Positions 11,022 to 29,439 are shown, counted from the stretch's first letter. The stretch: 64,000 nucleotides of DNA from Amphibalanus amphitrite (GCF_019059575.1 NW_024881505.1:453501-517500), one strand, 5' to 3'. Program-made: numbers and translations. Notes: a model not told the origin generated them from the letters alone.

Positions 11022-11413
11022 TTAAGCAGATTTGACTTGAACTCCAGGGAAACGTCATGCTTTTTCTAAAATTATACAAGAAACTCATTTACATAGAGCA
11101 TGCTAACAGCTTTTTTTGTATTTGTGTGTTGTGCCATCGGTAGTTTCCATATTTCACTGGTTGAGCGCTTGGGCGCGTTTGTTGTGCGATAAAGCATTAT
11201 CAATACACTGTAAACTCATTTTGTCGGTGAACAATATCACTGAAACCTATAGGTTTCAAGCCTTGAGCACATCATTTTATTACACTAGGCATTCATACTT
11301 TGTCAAATCATATAATTATTAGCTAACTACACATGGTGTAGCTGCTATGTTTATTTTATTTAACACCGCCATTCAACGATAAGGTAGTTGTTGAGACATC
11401 ACATTTTCAACAC
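11022..11413. other. 3' flank of the ZC2HC gene
   Basis: Overlapping AATAAA signals on the minus strand (TTTATTTTATT at 11350-11360 on the plus strand) lie about 55-65 bases past the stop at 11414 and probably end the ZC2HC transcript. Nothing else recognised. Confidence 0.5.
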
Positions 11414-15957
<4,544 letters not shown>

Positions 15958-17254
15958 CGCGTAGGAACGTCTAAATGAACACGGAATCGGGTGAGCACGG
16001 CACTCCCACGTTGGTTTCTATTTGGTTTTTATGGCCAGAACGTCGAGCACTCGCTCATTTCAAAATGAGAAGTTCGGGTTTTAACACTGAACAGTGAATT
16101 TGAATGTCATCCACGGTAAAACAAAAAGCGCGTGAAATGCTTGATCGACGAAGAACTTCACCGTTCCCAGTACTGTCTGATGCTGTTTGAGGTTTGCGGG
16201 TCTTCTCACTAATCAATTGATTCGCGTTGTCGTTTGACTTGCCGACAACTGAATGTCTCTCGTAGACGCTTTCGTAAAAGGTCAACACTTTGAATGTAAT
16301 GCGGAGAGCTGTCGATACTGCTGAGAAGCACGAAGCGTTGTCCTCACCACGTCTCCCGTCCAGCACATCGGCACTCGGCACTCTGCAGGTCACGACGTCA
16401 ACTGGCTGCCGCAGCGTCACGCTGGTCTGCAGGGCGGGTTCAGACGGGGAGTCTCACGATAAGCGCGGACTTACACGGTAAGTCCGGCGCTAAGTACCGA
16501 CTTACACCGTCCGTCAGTCACTGGGCGGCGACGACCCGGCGACGGTCGACTCCCGACCTCCACTGTGGGCGGCAGCGGCCGGCGACGGGCACGTCCGATC
16601 GATCCCATCACCTGGCTGCCGACGGCGACAACACAGCGGCAGCGGCCACAGACCTCAGTCGGTCGCCGCCCGCGCCGGGACAGTCGATACCGCCAGCAGA
16701 ACCGGCACCGGCACGGCCAGTCCGCACTGTTATAACGTGCGCCGTTCCCGGAACACCCGGCGCTGTTTGTTTGGAGTTTGTCGAACGTGGTATGGCCAAT
16801 GACGCATAAAGACCTGTAATTTTACAGTCACCTAGACTGCCAGTGATGACTAGGGCTTGTGGCCTGCCATTGACAGGCACTGAAATCACCGAGACAAATA
16901 TATGAAAGCTCGATAAATTAAAGACTTTGTGGCAAGTGCTTATAATTTTCCAAGTGACATGGTACCTACCATACTCTTTAATTAAATGAAAGAAGGAAAG
17001 CGTTGTAGTTTGCTTTTAATTTGGACAAGCTTTTAAGTCCTTATCATGGCAAGCTGAGAATGGCAAATATGATTGAACTCACTGTCTGTGCGCTAAGCCA
17101 CTTCGGACACTAATGAAGATTGAACTGGCTAGTAAATGTCATAAGCTGGAGAGTCAATAAAGCTAATCTTGTGGAATTATGCAGATTGGGAAACCACTTA
17201 TTACGTCTTTCCATGGCCAGTAATAACGGCATTATCCTACCAGTAAAACGCCTT
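15958..17254. other. Upstream flank of the ZC2HC gene
   Basis: A CpG-rich stretch at about 16480-16760, 0.5-0.8 kb upstream of the ATG at 15957, is a plausible minus-strand promoter. The rest is AT-rich without recognisable genes. Confidence 0.4.
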
Positions 17255-17680
17255 TTGGGCGAAGAACGAGCGAGCGAGATAGTGAGCCCTGCACGTGCGG
17301 AAGGGCGAGAGGGTACTTCCAACGGACTTGCGAAAGCACCCTTCTAACCGGTCGATAGCCGTGTGCCAAATTTGAACGCAATCGGCCCAGCCGTTCCTGA
17401 GATCTGGAAGCGGCATTCTGCACGTGCGCACGTGCAAACGGGTCCAAACTGACTTGCACGGCACCCTACTAACTGGTCCCCAACCGTGTACCAAATTTGA
17501 GCGCAATCGGCCCAGCCGTTCTCGAGATCTGGAAGCGCCCCCTGCACGTGCGCACGTGCAGTAGCACCTTAACCGCAACACATGGGAATGCATTGCCTGG
17601 TGGGTGCCTACCTGTATGCCAAGTTTCAGCGAAATCGCCCCAGTAATTACCGAGTTATTAAAATGGGAACAAATTTGACA
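17255..17680. repeat. ~124-bp tandem repeat rich in CACGTG palindromes
   Basis: Two good copies (about 17338-17461 and 17462-17560) and degenerate flanking ones share CCAAATTTGARCGCAATCGG, CCCAGCCGTTC and GAGATCTGGAAGCG. Each good copy ends in the perfect palindrome GCACGTGCGCACGTGC. Confidence 0.75.
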
Positions 17681-20124
17681 CCTCTTATAGTTGTATTTTG
17701 CACGTGCACTGGGGGTGACCCACATGCATCGAGAGTATTTTATTTTTGGTAGAAGGGATGCTGCTACCCTACAAAAATTACCGCAAGTCGTACCGGGACG
17801 GCTGGGACCACTTCTGCGCCTGCCATCTATCGGGCAGTGTTTGAAACTACAGCGGGCGCCGGCCGGTCGCGCCGCGCGGCGCCGTTACCGGGCCATGGAG
17901 GCGAATGAAGTGGTGTAAAACCAGACGAATTTTACGCTTGTAAAGCAAAAAACGAAAAATGTACACTCACCACAGTGTTCAGCAAAGTACTGGGAACAAT
18001 ATGGATATAATTTAAAGCTAGTACGATGCGAACTGTTGGTTCCCTAGAGCAGTATTTACATACTTGTAGGAGATAGGACTTTAGGGTGAATAGGTCAAAA
18101 ACGCCCTCCTTAAGCGCGAAACTTTCTGACACTCAACCCAACACAGATTACTTAAACATTTGGGCACCATCATGTAGCTCATTCTTTTTACTACGTTTTG
18201 AGACCAAGAAAAGACACCTGCGTGAGGTATTTAACCCCCCAAAAAGGTTTTCGCATACCCTTGCAAAAGGGCGTTTTGCCCCATACCCTGGGTAATACGC
18301 CCACACCCATGTGCAAAGCGCCCCCACCCCATCTATCAATAGAAAATGATGAACATGGCAGAACTTGACGTCATTCTGACGTCATTTGTGGTCAACCTAT
18401 CATAGCCTTTGGAATAAAATTTTGTTGCAATGTGTAAAATGGATGCCCAGAGGAGTCCTGAAAGTTTGGTGACGATATCTGCAGTTGTTTAGGATATCAG
18501 CAAAAAAGGACAGGGAGAGGCCTTTTCGGCCCCGACCTACAGGGCGCTACCCTGCACTCTCACCACCGTGCAAAACGCCCCCCTTTCACAAAACTGGGGG
18601 CGTCTTGCCCCATGCATCGAGTAGGCGTCTTGCCCCATCCACTCCATTTCCGGTCAACAAAATATTGACAAAAAACGCGCCACTAACGCCGCAGCATAAT
18701 ATATTCAACAGAATGACAATAAAACGCAGTTTTGAGTGATGTGCACAATAGCAAGTTTTGTGATATAAAGAGGGCATCAAAATATTAGGAATCTTCTGTA
18801 AAAACAACAAAAACAACACCCAAAACCAACATCAGCACCTACCCACGCTGCTCCTCAAGACTCTGAACCGGAAATAGAGACCTACGTAAACAAGCAGCTG
18901 ACTGTTCTGAAAGACAGGATAAAACACCTATCCGTCGATAAGAAATACGATTTTTTTAGGGGAGGCGTTTAACCCAGGGGTGCGTTTTCCCCATAGTTAC
19001 CCTAACATTACGGGAGCTTCTAAACTGCGCTCGCAAAGTACTTGATTGTAAATATTTTCATTTAGAGGCAAAAATCCAAAAATGTACAGTCAGAGCGTTG
19101 TTCCCAATGCTTCTAGGTACACAATGAGCATAAAGTTAGCTCGAAATGTCATCACACATTGGTTCCCAGTCCAGTTTAAAACGACACTTTGTGCCGCAGA
19201 GCCTATCTCTTCCAATGGATGGCGGCTGGGTGGCGGTTGTAGTGGTGGACAAGACAATGCTTGAGTGAAATGAAATCATTTGCTTTCAAAGAAGAATTTT
19301 GAAGAACTTGTAATAATTGACAAATTATCGTTAATTACAGTGTATAATTTCAAGTTCATGGCAAATGAAAATATTTTAAACAATGCTAGTGAACCCCAGT
19401 ACCGCCGCGCGAGAAAGCAAGTACTCGACGCACGGTCTGCCCGCCACTTCTGAAAATGGTCCGCGGCCGGCCGGCCGCGACCCGACACGTCAATCGCCCA
19501 AGCGGCTGCTGAGATATGAGCCTATCAAAATCACTACTTTTGCAAAACAGCTTGAACACCCTTGACCTTTCACGTGGCACGTGCCACGACGGTCACTGAG
19601 ATGTATCAAAAGTAGTCAATTACGGGGACACGGGGTAGAAGGGATGGGGCTACCCAGCAAAAAAGACCGCAGGCCAATCGGTCCAGCGGTTGCTGAGATA
19701 TAAGCCTCTCAAAAGCGTTACAGGCCGCGGGCCGGGCCGGGCCGCTCATACTGAGATTTTTCCGTTATATTGAAAAGACTTCGCTTCGCTCGCTGCGCTC
19801 GCTCGCTCGTAATAAAGAAGACTGCCTACTGTACTACTTTTACAACATCGGAACAAAGCAAGTTCTTAGGCGTAACAGTCTGTACTCAAAGCGTATTTTT
19901 TTTTTTTTTTTTACAAAGCAGCCTACCATTCCAGGCAAACAATTGCCCAGCCCATGTATAGTGAAACATTCTCTAGTCTACTGTACTTACAACTTCGTTG
20001 AAAGACTGCTGACTTGATTATCTCGGATGTCTAAGCTGTTAGTGTAAGAAAGGAGCGAGGTAACCGGCTTTACCATATGGTGGAGTATGTCTTTAGTATT
20101 GGCACGAGCGTTCGGAAATATATA
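17681..20124. other. Non-coding stretch with dispersed repeat pieces
   Basis: Two related pieces (about 17745-17840 and 19630-19710) share GTAGAAGGGATG and a GCTACCC motif. A GC-rich block with repeated CGCCCC and TTGCCCCAT motifs occupies 18225-18650. A poly-T run lies near 19895-19912. No gene recognised. Confidence 0.45.
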
Positions 20125-20260
20125 TTACTGACCGGGCCGACGAAATTATTTGGAAACGAGGTTTGCAAAATTGACGTAGGCCCAAGTGCGAAGCACAAGG
20201 GCCGGAGTCAAATTTTGCAAGCCGAGTTTCCAAATAATTTCGTACGGCTGAGGTCAGTAA
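20125..20260. mobile_element. 136-bp foldback element
   Basis: An almost complete inverted repeat from TTACTGACC to GGTCAGTAA, with arms of about 60 bases containing GAAATTATTTGGAAAC and its complement around a short loop at about AGTGCGAAGCAC. No target duplication is visible. It would fold into a long hairpin if transcribed. Confidence 0.8.
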
Positions 20261-22530
20261 GATTTTTCCTACATGCCGCATAGCTAAGTTAGTTTCGACA
20301 GGTTTTGGTGACACTTTTATACAATTGTTTTGTCCATATTTTCCTAACAGTGATTGCGCTACTGCTGTGGATAAAGCCTTAAAGGAAATTTATAGAAGAA
20401 AATGCATCAAAATACCTTACTTCAAAAAGAATCACGTCTGAAAATATCAACTCAGAATGGCACAACAATTAGATATCCAAGGAACATAATGCTTGAATGA
20501 TTTGTCACGACATAAGAACAAGAAGAAGGTATAATATTCCAGTAGTGATTAAACGTGAATTTTCCCAGTGCTCTTGCAAGAATCTTTGCTTCATTTATGT
20601 AATCGTACTTTGTTGATATGCCCTATGGCTAAACGTTCGTTAAATACATTATATTTTCCATATTTTACATGTTTGTTTCGAGGAAAGGACTACAACTGCC
20701 AAATAAAAACGCATTAACTTAGGCCCAAGGTATCAGTGGACATATCAAACGAAGATAAGACAACAAGCGATAACGGATTTCGATTAATAGGCGCATATCT
20801 TACCATAATTTCGGCTTTGTAACCAATACAGAATATTTCAAAACCCTTGATAAGCAGAGCAGATATTTACCAAAAAATGTTAGTTTGCTAATTTTACGCG
20901 GCAAATATCATGCAATAAAGATGTCAATTATACATTCCCTGTCAATTATACCTCTGGACTAATGCGATAAACTGTAGTTTAGAGGTCATTGCCCTGGGCA
21001 GTAGACTCGGGCAGTAAACTTTTGTTTCCTGCCCGGCCTATCAAATAACATGGCATTTTGACACCGACAGTTTCTTGGTCATAGTTTTACTGCCCGGCTC
21101 GTGCTGTGCTTAAGACATACCCCGGCATGTAGGAAATGTTGGTATATGCTTTCGGCCCGCTCAGACTGTAATGCTTTAGGTATCTGGGAAACGGTTTTGG
21201 CCCGTGGTCACTTTTCATATACCAGCAGATTGTTTTGAGTTCATTGACCCGCCTTTCAACATTGCTTACAAAGCTCATTTCTAGCTATGCTTCTTTTATC
21301 TTTGCGTTGGCCGGAAGCCGGAATAGCTTTGGTGGGCCATGTGGCGATTTATATCCGTACGAAACGCAAATAAACGCAAATAATCAAATTTTTATTCAGG
21401 TAGTGTCATTTTGGACTGGTCGACAGGGCAGTGTTGAGTGATGACAGCCCTGAGTGTTCTCGTACCGTGCTTCTTATCTTTATGTTGCTGTTCACGATTC
21501 AACAGTTACTGATGTAACTGTTGAATGACACGATATATGATGAACTGGAAACTGATATTTCGAAGAAAGCATTGAACTTCCTCACGCATTGATCACTTTT
21601 TCTCAACGTTTCCCTACCTTTGATTTTTAAAAACAAAATTTAATAAAATATTCACTGTCATCATCAAAGCCAAATCCTAAGAAACTGGTGGGAAGCGTGG
21701 TTTTAAAAAGGCTTATTTTGCAACGATGTGCACCATATGGTAAAATAAATACCACACTTAGGCCGTACAACGACCTCTGTCCTCAAGAAATCATTTACCG
21801 GCCCCGCATGTGGTATTTTATAGTAGCGGGGACCAAGCGAACGAAAACACTGTCGTCACCTATGGAAAATTATTGATGGCTCTTATTTAGGAGGTAGCTC
21901 TTATTTTAGGATATCGAAGACATTCTTATCATGCAACGCCATAGGCCTTATGTTAAAATTCCTTAGTTATTGGCAGGGCCTGGGCCCTACCAGGCCTATA
22001 TAAAACGCCACCCATGAACCGAAACGAACCGCAAATAGTGTGCTTTCTTATCGGGGTCCAAGGCCGTATATCTTGCCGTATATTAGGTCTGGGTCGATGC
22101 AGGGCATGTGCAGGGCATACAGAGAGGATGCGTGTGTTCGCCGCTAAACGCACGAGTAAATTTGATTTAGATACTTTTCAGGTGCAAATTGCTTTACTAG
22201 ATTTAAACATTTATTTGTGTAAACGATGCAAAGTTTCATTTTTCTAAGCAACATGATATGCTTATGTAAAGCGGACATCAACCAGACAGCAGAAGTCGGT
22301 CAGGTTTTCCAGAACCAGCGCGCTGATCACAAAGAAACCAAAAAAGAAGATAAATTCCCTCAAGGGCAAGCGTGTTTCTTTACATTTAAGACGAACTTTT
22401 TATGGTTAATTTGTAGTTTGCAGAATAAGTCTGCTTAAACGTTCCGCCAAACGACTCTACGTTTAACAAACTGTTCTACAAATCCGCTAATAATTTCTTC
22501 TCTTTTCTTCTCTCGCACTTTCCCTTACCC

Positions 22531-22580
<50 letters not shown>

Positions 22581-25554
22581 GTCTTCCTCCCTCTCTTCCT
22601 GGTCAATTTTTCACAAACCGTGATATGCGGTACAGTATACTTCCAGGCGTTACTACTGCTGCCATCTATCGGGTAGTTTTGAACTATCATAGCGGCTCCT
22701 CTGCCATTGAATGCGGCGATGGCCTAAATGCCTCTTATACGATTTGATCCTGGTTTTGTGAGCACTCTTGAGTTTTATGGGCGCCATAAACGTCAGCTTG
22801 AGAACAAACCACCTACTCGGCATCACGCGAGTCGCGTGGACCGAGCACCTGGTTATCGACTCCGCTGTCAGTGACAATTCACTGATCACGCATCCTCAGC
22901 CCGACCGGGTCACGCTGCCGAGCCCCTAATGTCGCCCGAGGCCGGGGCACCGAGGTCAGCTGGGCGGGGCGCCAGTCCGCTCGATGACCTCATTACCCGC
23001 GGAATGTGGCCATGGGCGGACGTTCAATGACGGCTCGATATGCGCCCATAGGAACTGCTCCGCCGTCAAATGACAGCAAAAGTTCGCTCCAAGACTACTA
23101 GAACTACCTACCTACAACATACATATTATATATAGGCTCGCTCGAGTGACCTCCTTTTACGCGGGAAGTTTTAGACAAAAAGTAATACATATCGCGAACT
23201 TACGTAATATTTTGTTGGCTGAGTATTTCATTATTTGCTCTCTCATGAATATCAGTTTAATACTTTCAAATGGTTTAAGTAGTCGTTTTGACATGCTCAG
23301 TTTTTAGGTGAGATCGTAAGAGTTCTTTAAAAAGGGCGTTTACTTGTTTTTTTTTTCGCCTCTGACAAAAGCACCTAGTAGGGATGAGCGATATTTTCGA
23401 TAAGGTCACATTCATTCCATACCCATGACTCACCCTCGTACATGAACATTTTGTCATTAACTGGCAAAGATAGCATTGCTCAGTTTTATCGTAAGTCTTC
23501 TACATGACACTCCAGAAAACCCGTCTTATCCTGAATCTTGTCCGAAGCGGGGCGGACCTGTCGCCTTTCTGCGGCCAACGGCGAGTTAGATGGTGGGTGC
23601 CAAACATCCGAAAGCTTTACGGTAGTATGGACAAGTCTTATGGTAGAAAGTAATACGCTTGTCCGGCATTTCTTTCTCATTTTAAGAAGCTTAAAACTTA
23701 CTCCAAATCTGCAGACATATGCTGAACAAGCCAAGCCCTCCATGTATCAGTGAATCTATGACGCCATTAAGCCCGCACCATAACATCTGTGACGTCATCA
23801 CGCCCAGTAGTGGCGTCACGGAGCCGGGGTAATCCGTGACATTGCAGCGCCACAGTCAGAGGCTATTATTAGCCTCGACGAGGGTCTGGAGCGCGCTGAG
23901 CCACCCGCCACGGCCGGGTTCATCGGTAATGTAAACAAGCATATCGTTCTTTTCCAGGGAGAGTTGCCGACAGCGACATTCGAAATGAGACCAGACCAGA
24001 TCAGCATCACTTCGTTCCAGGCTAAACGTTCGTCTCATGATGTATAGGTTTCAAAAGCTTTGTGGTCTTTTGTTCATGCACCATCACTAACACTGAACGC
24101 ATTAGCTGAAGAGCAGAAATAAGCATACTTCTCTGGTGCGGGCCGGAAGCAACCGGTGGATGCCAAAACATAAGCAGATGTAATCGAAGACTACCACATA
24201 CAGCATTCGAAAAATAAACACTAACTTGAAGATCATGGAGGTTCACTTCCAATATAAGTCTGAGCCTGCTGTGGAGCGGACAGCTGACAAGTCGGTTTGG
24301 GAGCCGTAGCATAGGCATTTAATCTGACCACTGTCCTGTATTTTGATAGCAGTCTGAGGTTTATTAAATTATAGAACCAGATTCACGTATTCACGTATTC
24401 ACGTATTTATCGGTGGGAGCTCGAAAAAAGTCTGAGCGCCGAAAACGAGAGCAGTGGGTTCTGGGTCTGCTGTCTGAAAACAAAAACATCCGCGGACCTC
24501 TGTCCACCAAACGGTCACAAATACAATGACAAACGCAAACCAAAATAGTGAACATAAATATCGGTATAATTACTTCAGCAGCGAAAACCTTAGCTGTAAG
24601 CACATGTTATAGTACACTTTTGTGGAACTTGGTTTCTCAAAGTGGCACTCAGCAAGTACGGCCCTCCAGCAAAAGAGTGGTTGGTTAGCCTATGTGCTTT
24701 TGGTGCAATAACTTTGAATGACAGAGACACCCCTGTAAAATGACTCAATAGAAATGAGAAGAGGGTTCGTGCACACACTTCGGCAATGGTTTCCAACAGC
24801 CATTAGACGTATTCATCAATGCAGATTGCTTATGTGATACTGGCAACCAACTACTAAATACCTGGAGGGCCGTAAATAGCATAGTATATTATTTTTAATT
24901 ATCTCAACCTAATCAATAAAACAACATATCTTGCAGAAATCTACAGTTTCAAAACTAAACTTTTCCCATGTTATCGCTGCCCTACAGCGTTTTCGCGACA
25001 GTATAGAGGTACACATCAGCATGCAAAATCTGGTCAACTCATACATATGACTAGCGTATAAAATATCAGCACAACTGACGCATACACCTTATCACACTAG
25101 CAAATGTTGTAAGTCACAGCGGCTAAGGCCGATGTTTCTGGCAGACTGAGTGAGCTAAAATGTGAACAACAGATAATTCAGATGGCGACGACTATTTGCA
25201 CGGACCATGCACGAGCAAGATACATGAGAGCATTACGAGCCGATCAAAATAATGCGGTCCCAGCATCCAACAAACTATAATTCACAGAACATGAGGGAAT
25301 AATACATAGATGACAGATGGGCATACTCGCACGCTCATAAAATCATGCGATCGCACCTGACATGAAATGCAATATCCTAAGCATCCACCAGCGCTGACAA
25401 GCATCATACAGAACAGCGGTGGTGACTCCACCAAGCGTTTGCTTCACAGGTTTGCCTATTCACTTTTCCCCGTGGATCGCACCAGTACTGGCCGCTGGTT
25501 ACCTAGGTTACCTGCACCGTCAACGGACAGCTGCGTGGCTAGGCTCCGACCTGA
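20261..25554. other. Long non-coding stretch
   Basis: AT-rich, with a poly-C then (CT)n run at 22528-22575 and a GC-richer block at 22850-23010. Frames here are short and lack splice support or family resemblance. The possible 3' UTR of the TNFAIP8-family gene lies at the right end. Confidence 0.4.
22528..22575. repeat. Poly-C plus (CT)n microsatellite
   Basis: A run of about 14 C followed by about 17 CT repeats. Confidence 0.95.
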
Positions 25555-27047
25555 TCAGCCGGCGCTGTCCTCAAACGTCTCTAGGAGGGTGTGCAGGTCG
25601 TCAGTAAGACTCCCGAGCAGCGCACGGTGCGAGGAGCCACTGGCGAACACCGCGTCCAAAAACTGCTCGCGCGCGAAAAATCCGAACACATGCTCCACCC
25701 GCGCTTTGGTTTTGTCCGTGAGATGGCGCTCGATCAGCGCCAGTATCGTTGCCTGCATGTCCGCCAGGCTCTTCAGGATAAAGTCGTGGTCGTACGTGAA
25801 GTCCACCTCGTAGAAGCTGATGATGGTGAGCGCCGTGGTCTGGAACTGGCGCTGGAACTTGTTGGCCAGCTGACGCTCCTCGGCGTTGAACTGGTCGTTG
25901 CGGTTCAGCAGGCCCACCTTCACCATGACCTTAATGATGTTCTTGGTGACCTTCTCGGCGGCCGCCTTGTCGCCGCTCTGAGAAAACAGTAACAAAGGGT
26001 TGGTCAAAGGGTTACCTACCGGTAAACCAGTAAGAAGCCGCTTACCGGCTAATGCCTTTTACGAAATCGATATAGTCAAGTTTCTTTTGTGAGTGCTGGA
26101 CACTTTTAGAAATCCTTTTTTGAAGATATCACGGCTGGGTATCACATTCATAGTTCAAAATAAAGATTTTGTTCAACGCTCCTCTTGTTGTACATATAGG
26201 GATTGTCCAATTGAGATAAACAAACTTTGACCTCAAAGTGAGAAACACCTGAACAACAGCTATCTCATGCTTCTAAGGAAGCTATTCATCGCCATCAACT
26301 CAACCCATCACAAGCAAATATTTATTGCATCTCCGACAAATATTGTAGCCGCTGGCATTCGTCATCACTGATTCATCTGCCTCTATCCCACCAATGGCTG
26401 TATTCAGACTGTCTATCCGTGTCTGCACCCCTGACCGCGGATCGAGGGGCGCCTCTGTGCCGACGGTGGTGCCCGGCGGCCAAGTTTGACCGGCCGGCCG
26501 AGTGTTTGGGCCACGGGAATAGCGCGGCCATTGTGCGACATGAGTCGAGTGGCCGGGCGGCGACGGCCACTGGCGGCCGGCCAGCCCGGCAGCAGCGGGA
26601 GCGGCCGGCGGCCACCGTCAGTCCGCGCGGAGGTGCCGCCGACCGGCAGCGGCCGGAGTGGGGGAGGACAGGGGCGGAAAGAGGAGAAGGACCGGGGCAA
26701 CGGAGAAGGATCACGGGAGAGTGCTGAGAAGGACTGAGCAGAGAGCTGAGTATGGCCCCGGAGAAGGACCGGGTAGAAAGCGGAGAAGGACCGGGGCAAA
26801 TGGAAACCGGGCACCGGGCATGCCTGATATACATATGGTAGATGGGCTGAACGGATCAGGACGGGTCGGGCTGGTAATCTATCCTGAATACGCTACTGAC
26901 CACTTGTTTGCAGAGAAGGCAGAGGTTATCCAGCAGCTGACTGGTGTTGTCGTCCACCAGCATCTTGGCCACCGTCTTGTTGCTCAGCTTGCTGGCGAGT
27001 TTCTTTTGCGCGCGCATGCCGATGTCCTTGGCTCGAAACTCGCTCAT
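25555..27047 (-). CDS. TNFAIP8-family (TIPE) protein, two exons
   Basis: Exon 1 is 27047-26904 (48 residues, MSEFRAKDIGMRAQKKLASK...) and exon 2 is 25977-25555 (140 residues plus stop), joined in phase 0 for 188 residues, the normal family length. The QKKLASKLSNKTVAKMLVDD and KVTKNIIKVMVKVGLLNRN segments are typical of TNFAIP8/TIPE proteins. The protein is a single all-helical domain with no signal peptide. Family knowledge: it forms a hydrophobic central cavity that binds phosphoinositide lipids and acts in cytosolic apoptosis and immune regulation; the fly orthologue is sigmar. The exon 1 donor is weak (CAA/GTGGTC). An acceptor-like TCTGCATAG about 10 bases upstream of the ATG suggests a further non-coding exon, possibly in the CpG island at 27.6-28.4 kb. 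Functional assignment is by family only. Confidence 0.88.
26400..26820. repeat. GC-rich intronic block with GGAGAAGGACCGGGG minisatellite
   Basis: This lies in the TNFAIP8-family intron. The motif GGAGAAGGAYCRSGG recurs about five times between 26680 and 26800; the left part is CpG-rich. The frames through it are composition artefacts. Confidence 0.6.
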
Positions 27048-28430
27048 GGTCAGGCCCTATGCAGACACAGGCGGATAACGAAGTAATGCGATGCATCCAA
27101 TGATTATACATGAACTTGAAAGACAACCGTGTCAAAACACAGCTTATGATATTCGCCGAAGATATTTAATTCGCAAAACACTAGAAAGCGTGCACACTGT
27201 TACATGAAGAGCTACAAAGTAGTTGCAGGACAAAACGAGAACTTAGACGGGATGCATAGATAGGCATTCAAATGATAGAAGAGACCAATGTTGACAACTG
27301 TCTTGCTACAGTTTGAAAGTCGGCATTCCATAAGCAAGGACGATGCCGTAGGAAGATAAAGAAGGAGAGGTACCTTACAATCCACTCTAAGAATAGGTGC
27401 AGGCATGACTTTAAAATCAATTTCAGCCTGTGTTCTTCATTCTTATCAACTCATTTGTCGCCTACTCGTAAGTTGCTCCAAGTGTGTGTCTCGTATGACT
27501 GATACGTTGACACGCATTGTTATGAATTATAAACAAATCCTATACCTACATCAGAAATCAGTGTCGTTGCTTTTTATTTAGCCTCCAACAGACGCTATGA
27601 CATTTATTTATGTGTATAGTACACCACTGGATTGCCCCCAGTGGAGTTTACACTCCACTTCACTCTGCACCCGCCCGGCCGGGCGCTGCACGAGCCGCGT
27701 TTGCTGACGGAGCTGAGTTGCACCGAGCCGTGCTCCACCGACCAACCGTCGCCCTTACCCCTCACAGAAACACCGAGAGGCGAAAAAAGCCGCTGTTCTG
27801 CACAATACTACGCGCGTGTGTAAATATTGACACGAAGCGGCGGCTGTGCGAGTGTTGACACGGAGTCGGTTCTCCCTGAGACGGCCACCGAGACGGGGAG
27901 TTGGCCGGGTCACTGTTGGCTGGAGCCGTGCCGACCGAGCGGTGATCAAACGGCGGCGACGGCGACTCTGTCACCGTGAGTTCGTCTACGGCACAACTGT
28001 CACTCGGGGATGAGTCTGAGTGTAGGTCACTCGGTGACGCGCCCGTCACTTGGAGCTCAGACTTGCCTGTCGGTCAGAAGGGCGCCATCGCCGACCCGCC
28101 AGCAGCAGATCCCCTCTGCTGTCAGCTACCGCAGACAGTAATCATCGGTCTCCCCTCCGAGTGACGTGGCTGCCTGTCGCCCACAGATTGAGGCCCCTGT
28201 CGCTCAGCTCTGTGATGAGTGATCGCTCAAGTCACTCACCTCCGTCCCCGCTATCCGCTGAGCTCACGAGTCACGTCTCCGGACTCGCTAATGCTCCACT
28301 CCGGAATCCGCTCACGGCGGTGCCCGGAATTTCCTCATCCTCACGCCGTCCGAGATGGCTATTCTCGTCTTCGGGATGAACGCTCGTTCGTCTTCGGCCG
28401 CCCTGTCAGCATTTAGTCTCACAATCTGCC
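27048..28430. promoter_or_regulatory. CpG-rich island upstream of the TNFAIP8-family gene
   Basis: Bases 27640-28420 are GC- and CpG-rich and contain repeated GTGAC/GTCAC-type words. Position and strand fit a promoter for the minus-strand TNFAIP8-family gene 0.6-1.4 kb downstream. No conserved coding exon was seen. The part nearest the gene (27048-27640) is AT-rich and empty. Confidence 0.35.
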
Positions 28431-29439
28431 AACTGGGCCACTCAGTTTTGATAATCCATGACATTTGACATGGTTCCGTCTCTTCACGGTGCCACTAGAG
28501 ACGGATAATTTTATTTCACTCCGACATAAATGTTGAGATAAGTAATGAATTTGATCTGGTCACCCGTTTAATTGCTGTTTTGTCTACTTATTTAAATCAA
28601 AATAACCGAAGGTTTGTTGTCAATAGTTAAAACACTATTCTTTAGAATTGTGTTTTTCTATTGAAAAACAAATCTGAGTTCCCTGACAATTTGGCAAAAG
28701 CTGCCTGAGATCAGTACCTACAACTTGATGCTCTTGAAAACGGCTGCTCCAAAAATTCTGATTTTTTCAGGATTTCTAGTGGGCCAGGTGATCTACGTTC
28801 TGGTATGGGTCTCCCCTCCGCGGACCATCTGGTGCACGTGCCACGTGACTTTTAAAATTCCCGTGTTAAGCCAATGGGCAAAATGAAAAAATGCGTTCCA
28901 CGGCAGATTGCTCGAAAACGATCCAAACGACCCCCCATTTTCTTACATGCATATCAACCACCATTCGGTGCACTACCCATGGGTATGTCGCAAAGTGGCC
29001 GGAAAAGTCCAGAACCACGTGCCACGTGCCGTTGAAAATGACCCTGCACACCGGAAATTGGGACTTTTGGTCATTTCGGCGCACCCATGATGCATACTAT
29101 GGCGTGGGTGACCAAACGATGGGTGTCATCCGGTCGGCAACTGTTTAAGGTGTCGTCCAGTGGGCCAAAGTGGTAGTTTCAAACTTTTGGGATCCACCAC
29201 TCTGGGGATTCTTTTTGACAATATATGTACTTACGTTTCTTGGCGCAATGTTCATTCCACCCAGCCGGTCGTCAATGCGTTAGGTGACCCAAATGACGAT
29301 TGACCTGATGGAAGTTGGGGGCGAGGAACACGCACGTGCCATCCGTTTTTTAATCGGGCGCTTTCATCTAGGAGATTTTTGCAGATATCTTTTGATTTGT
29401 GAAAATGACCAGCCTAGCGGTATGCCAGCCGCTGATAAG
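28431..29439. other. Non-coding stretch with CACGTGCCACGTG motifs
   Basis: GTGCACGTGCCACGTGAC at about 28831 and ACCACGTGCCACGTGCCG at about 29017 are paired E-box-like sites in related surroundings, probably two pieces of one repeat. No gene recognised. Confidence 0.45.

Noticed and set aside
25367-25992. Plus-strand frames over the TNFAIP8-family exon
   Set aside because: Antisense of a clear TNFAIP8 domain.
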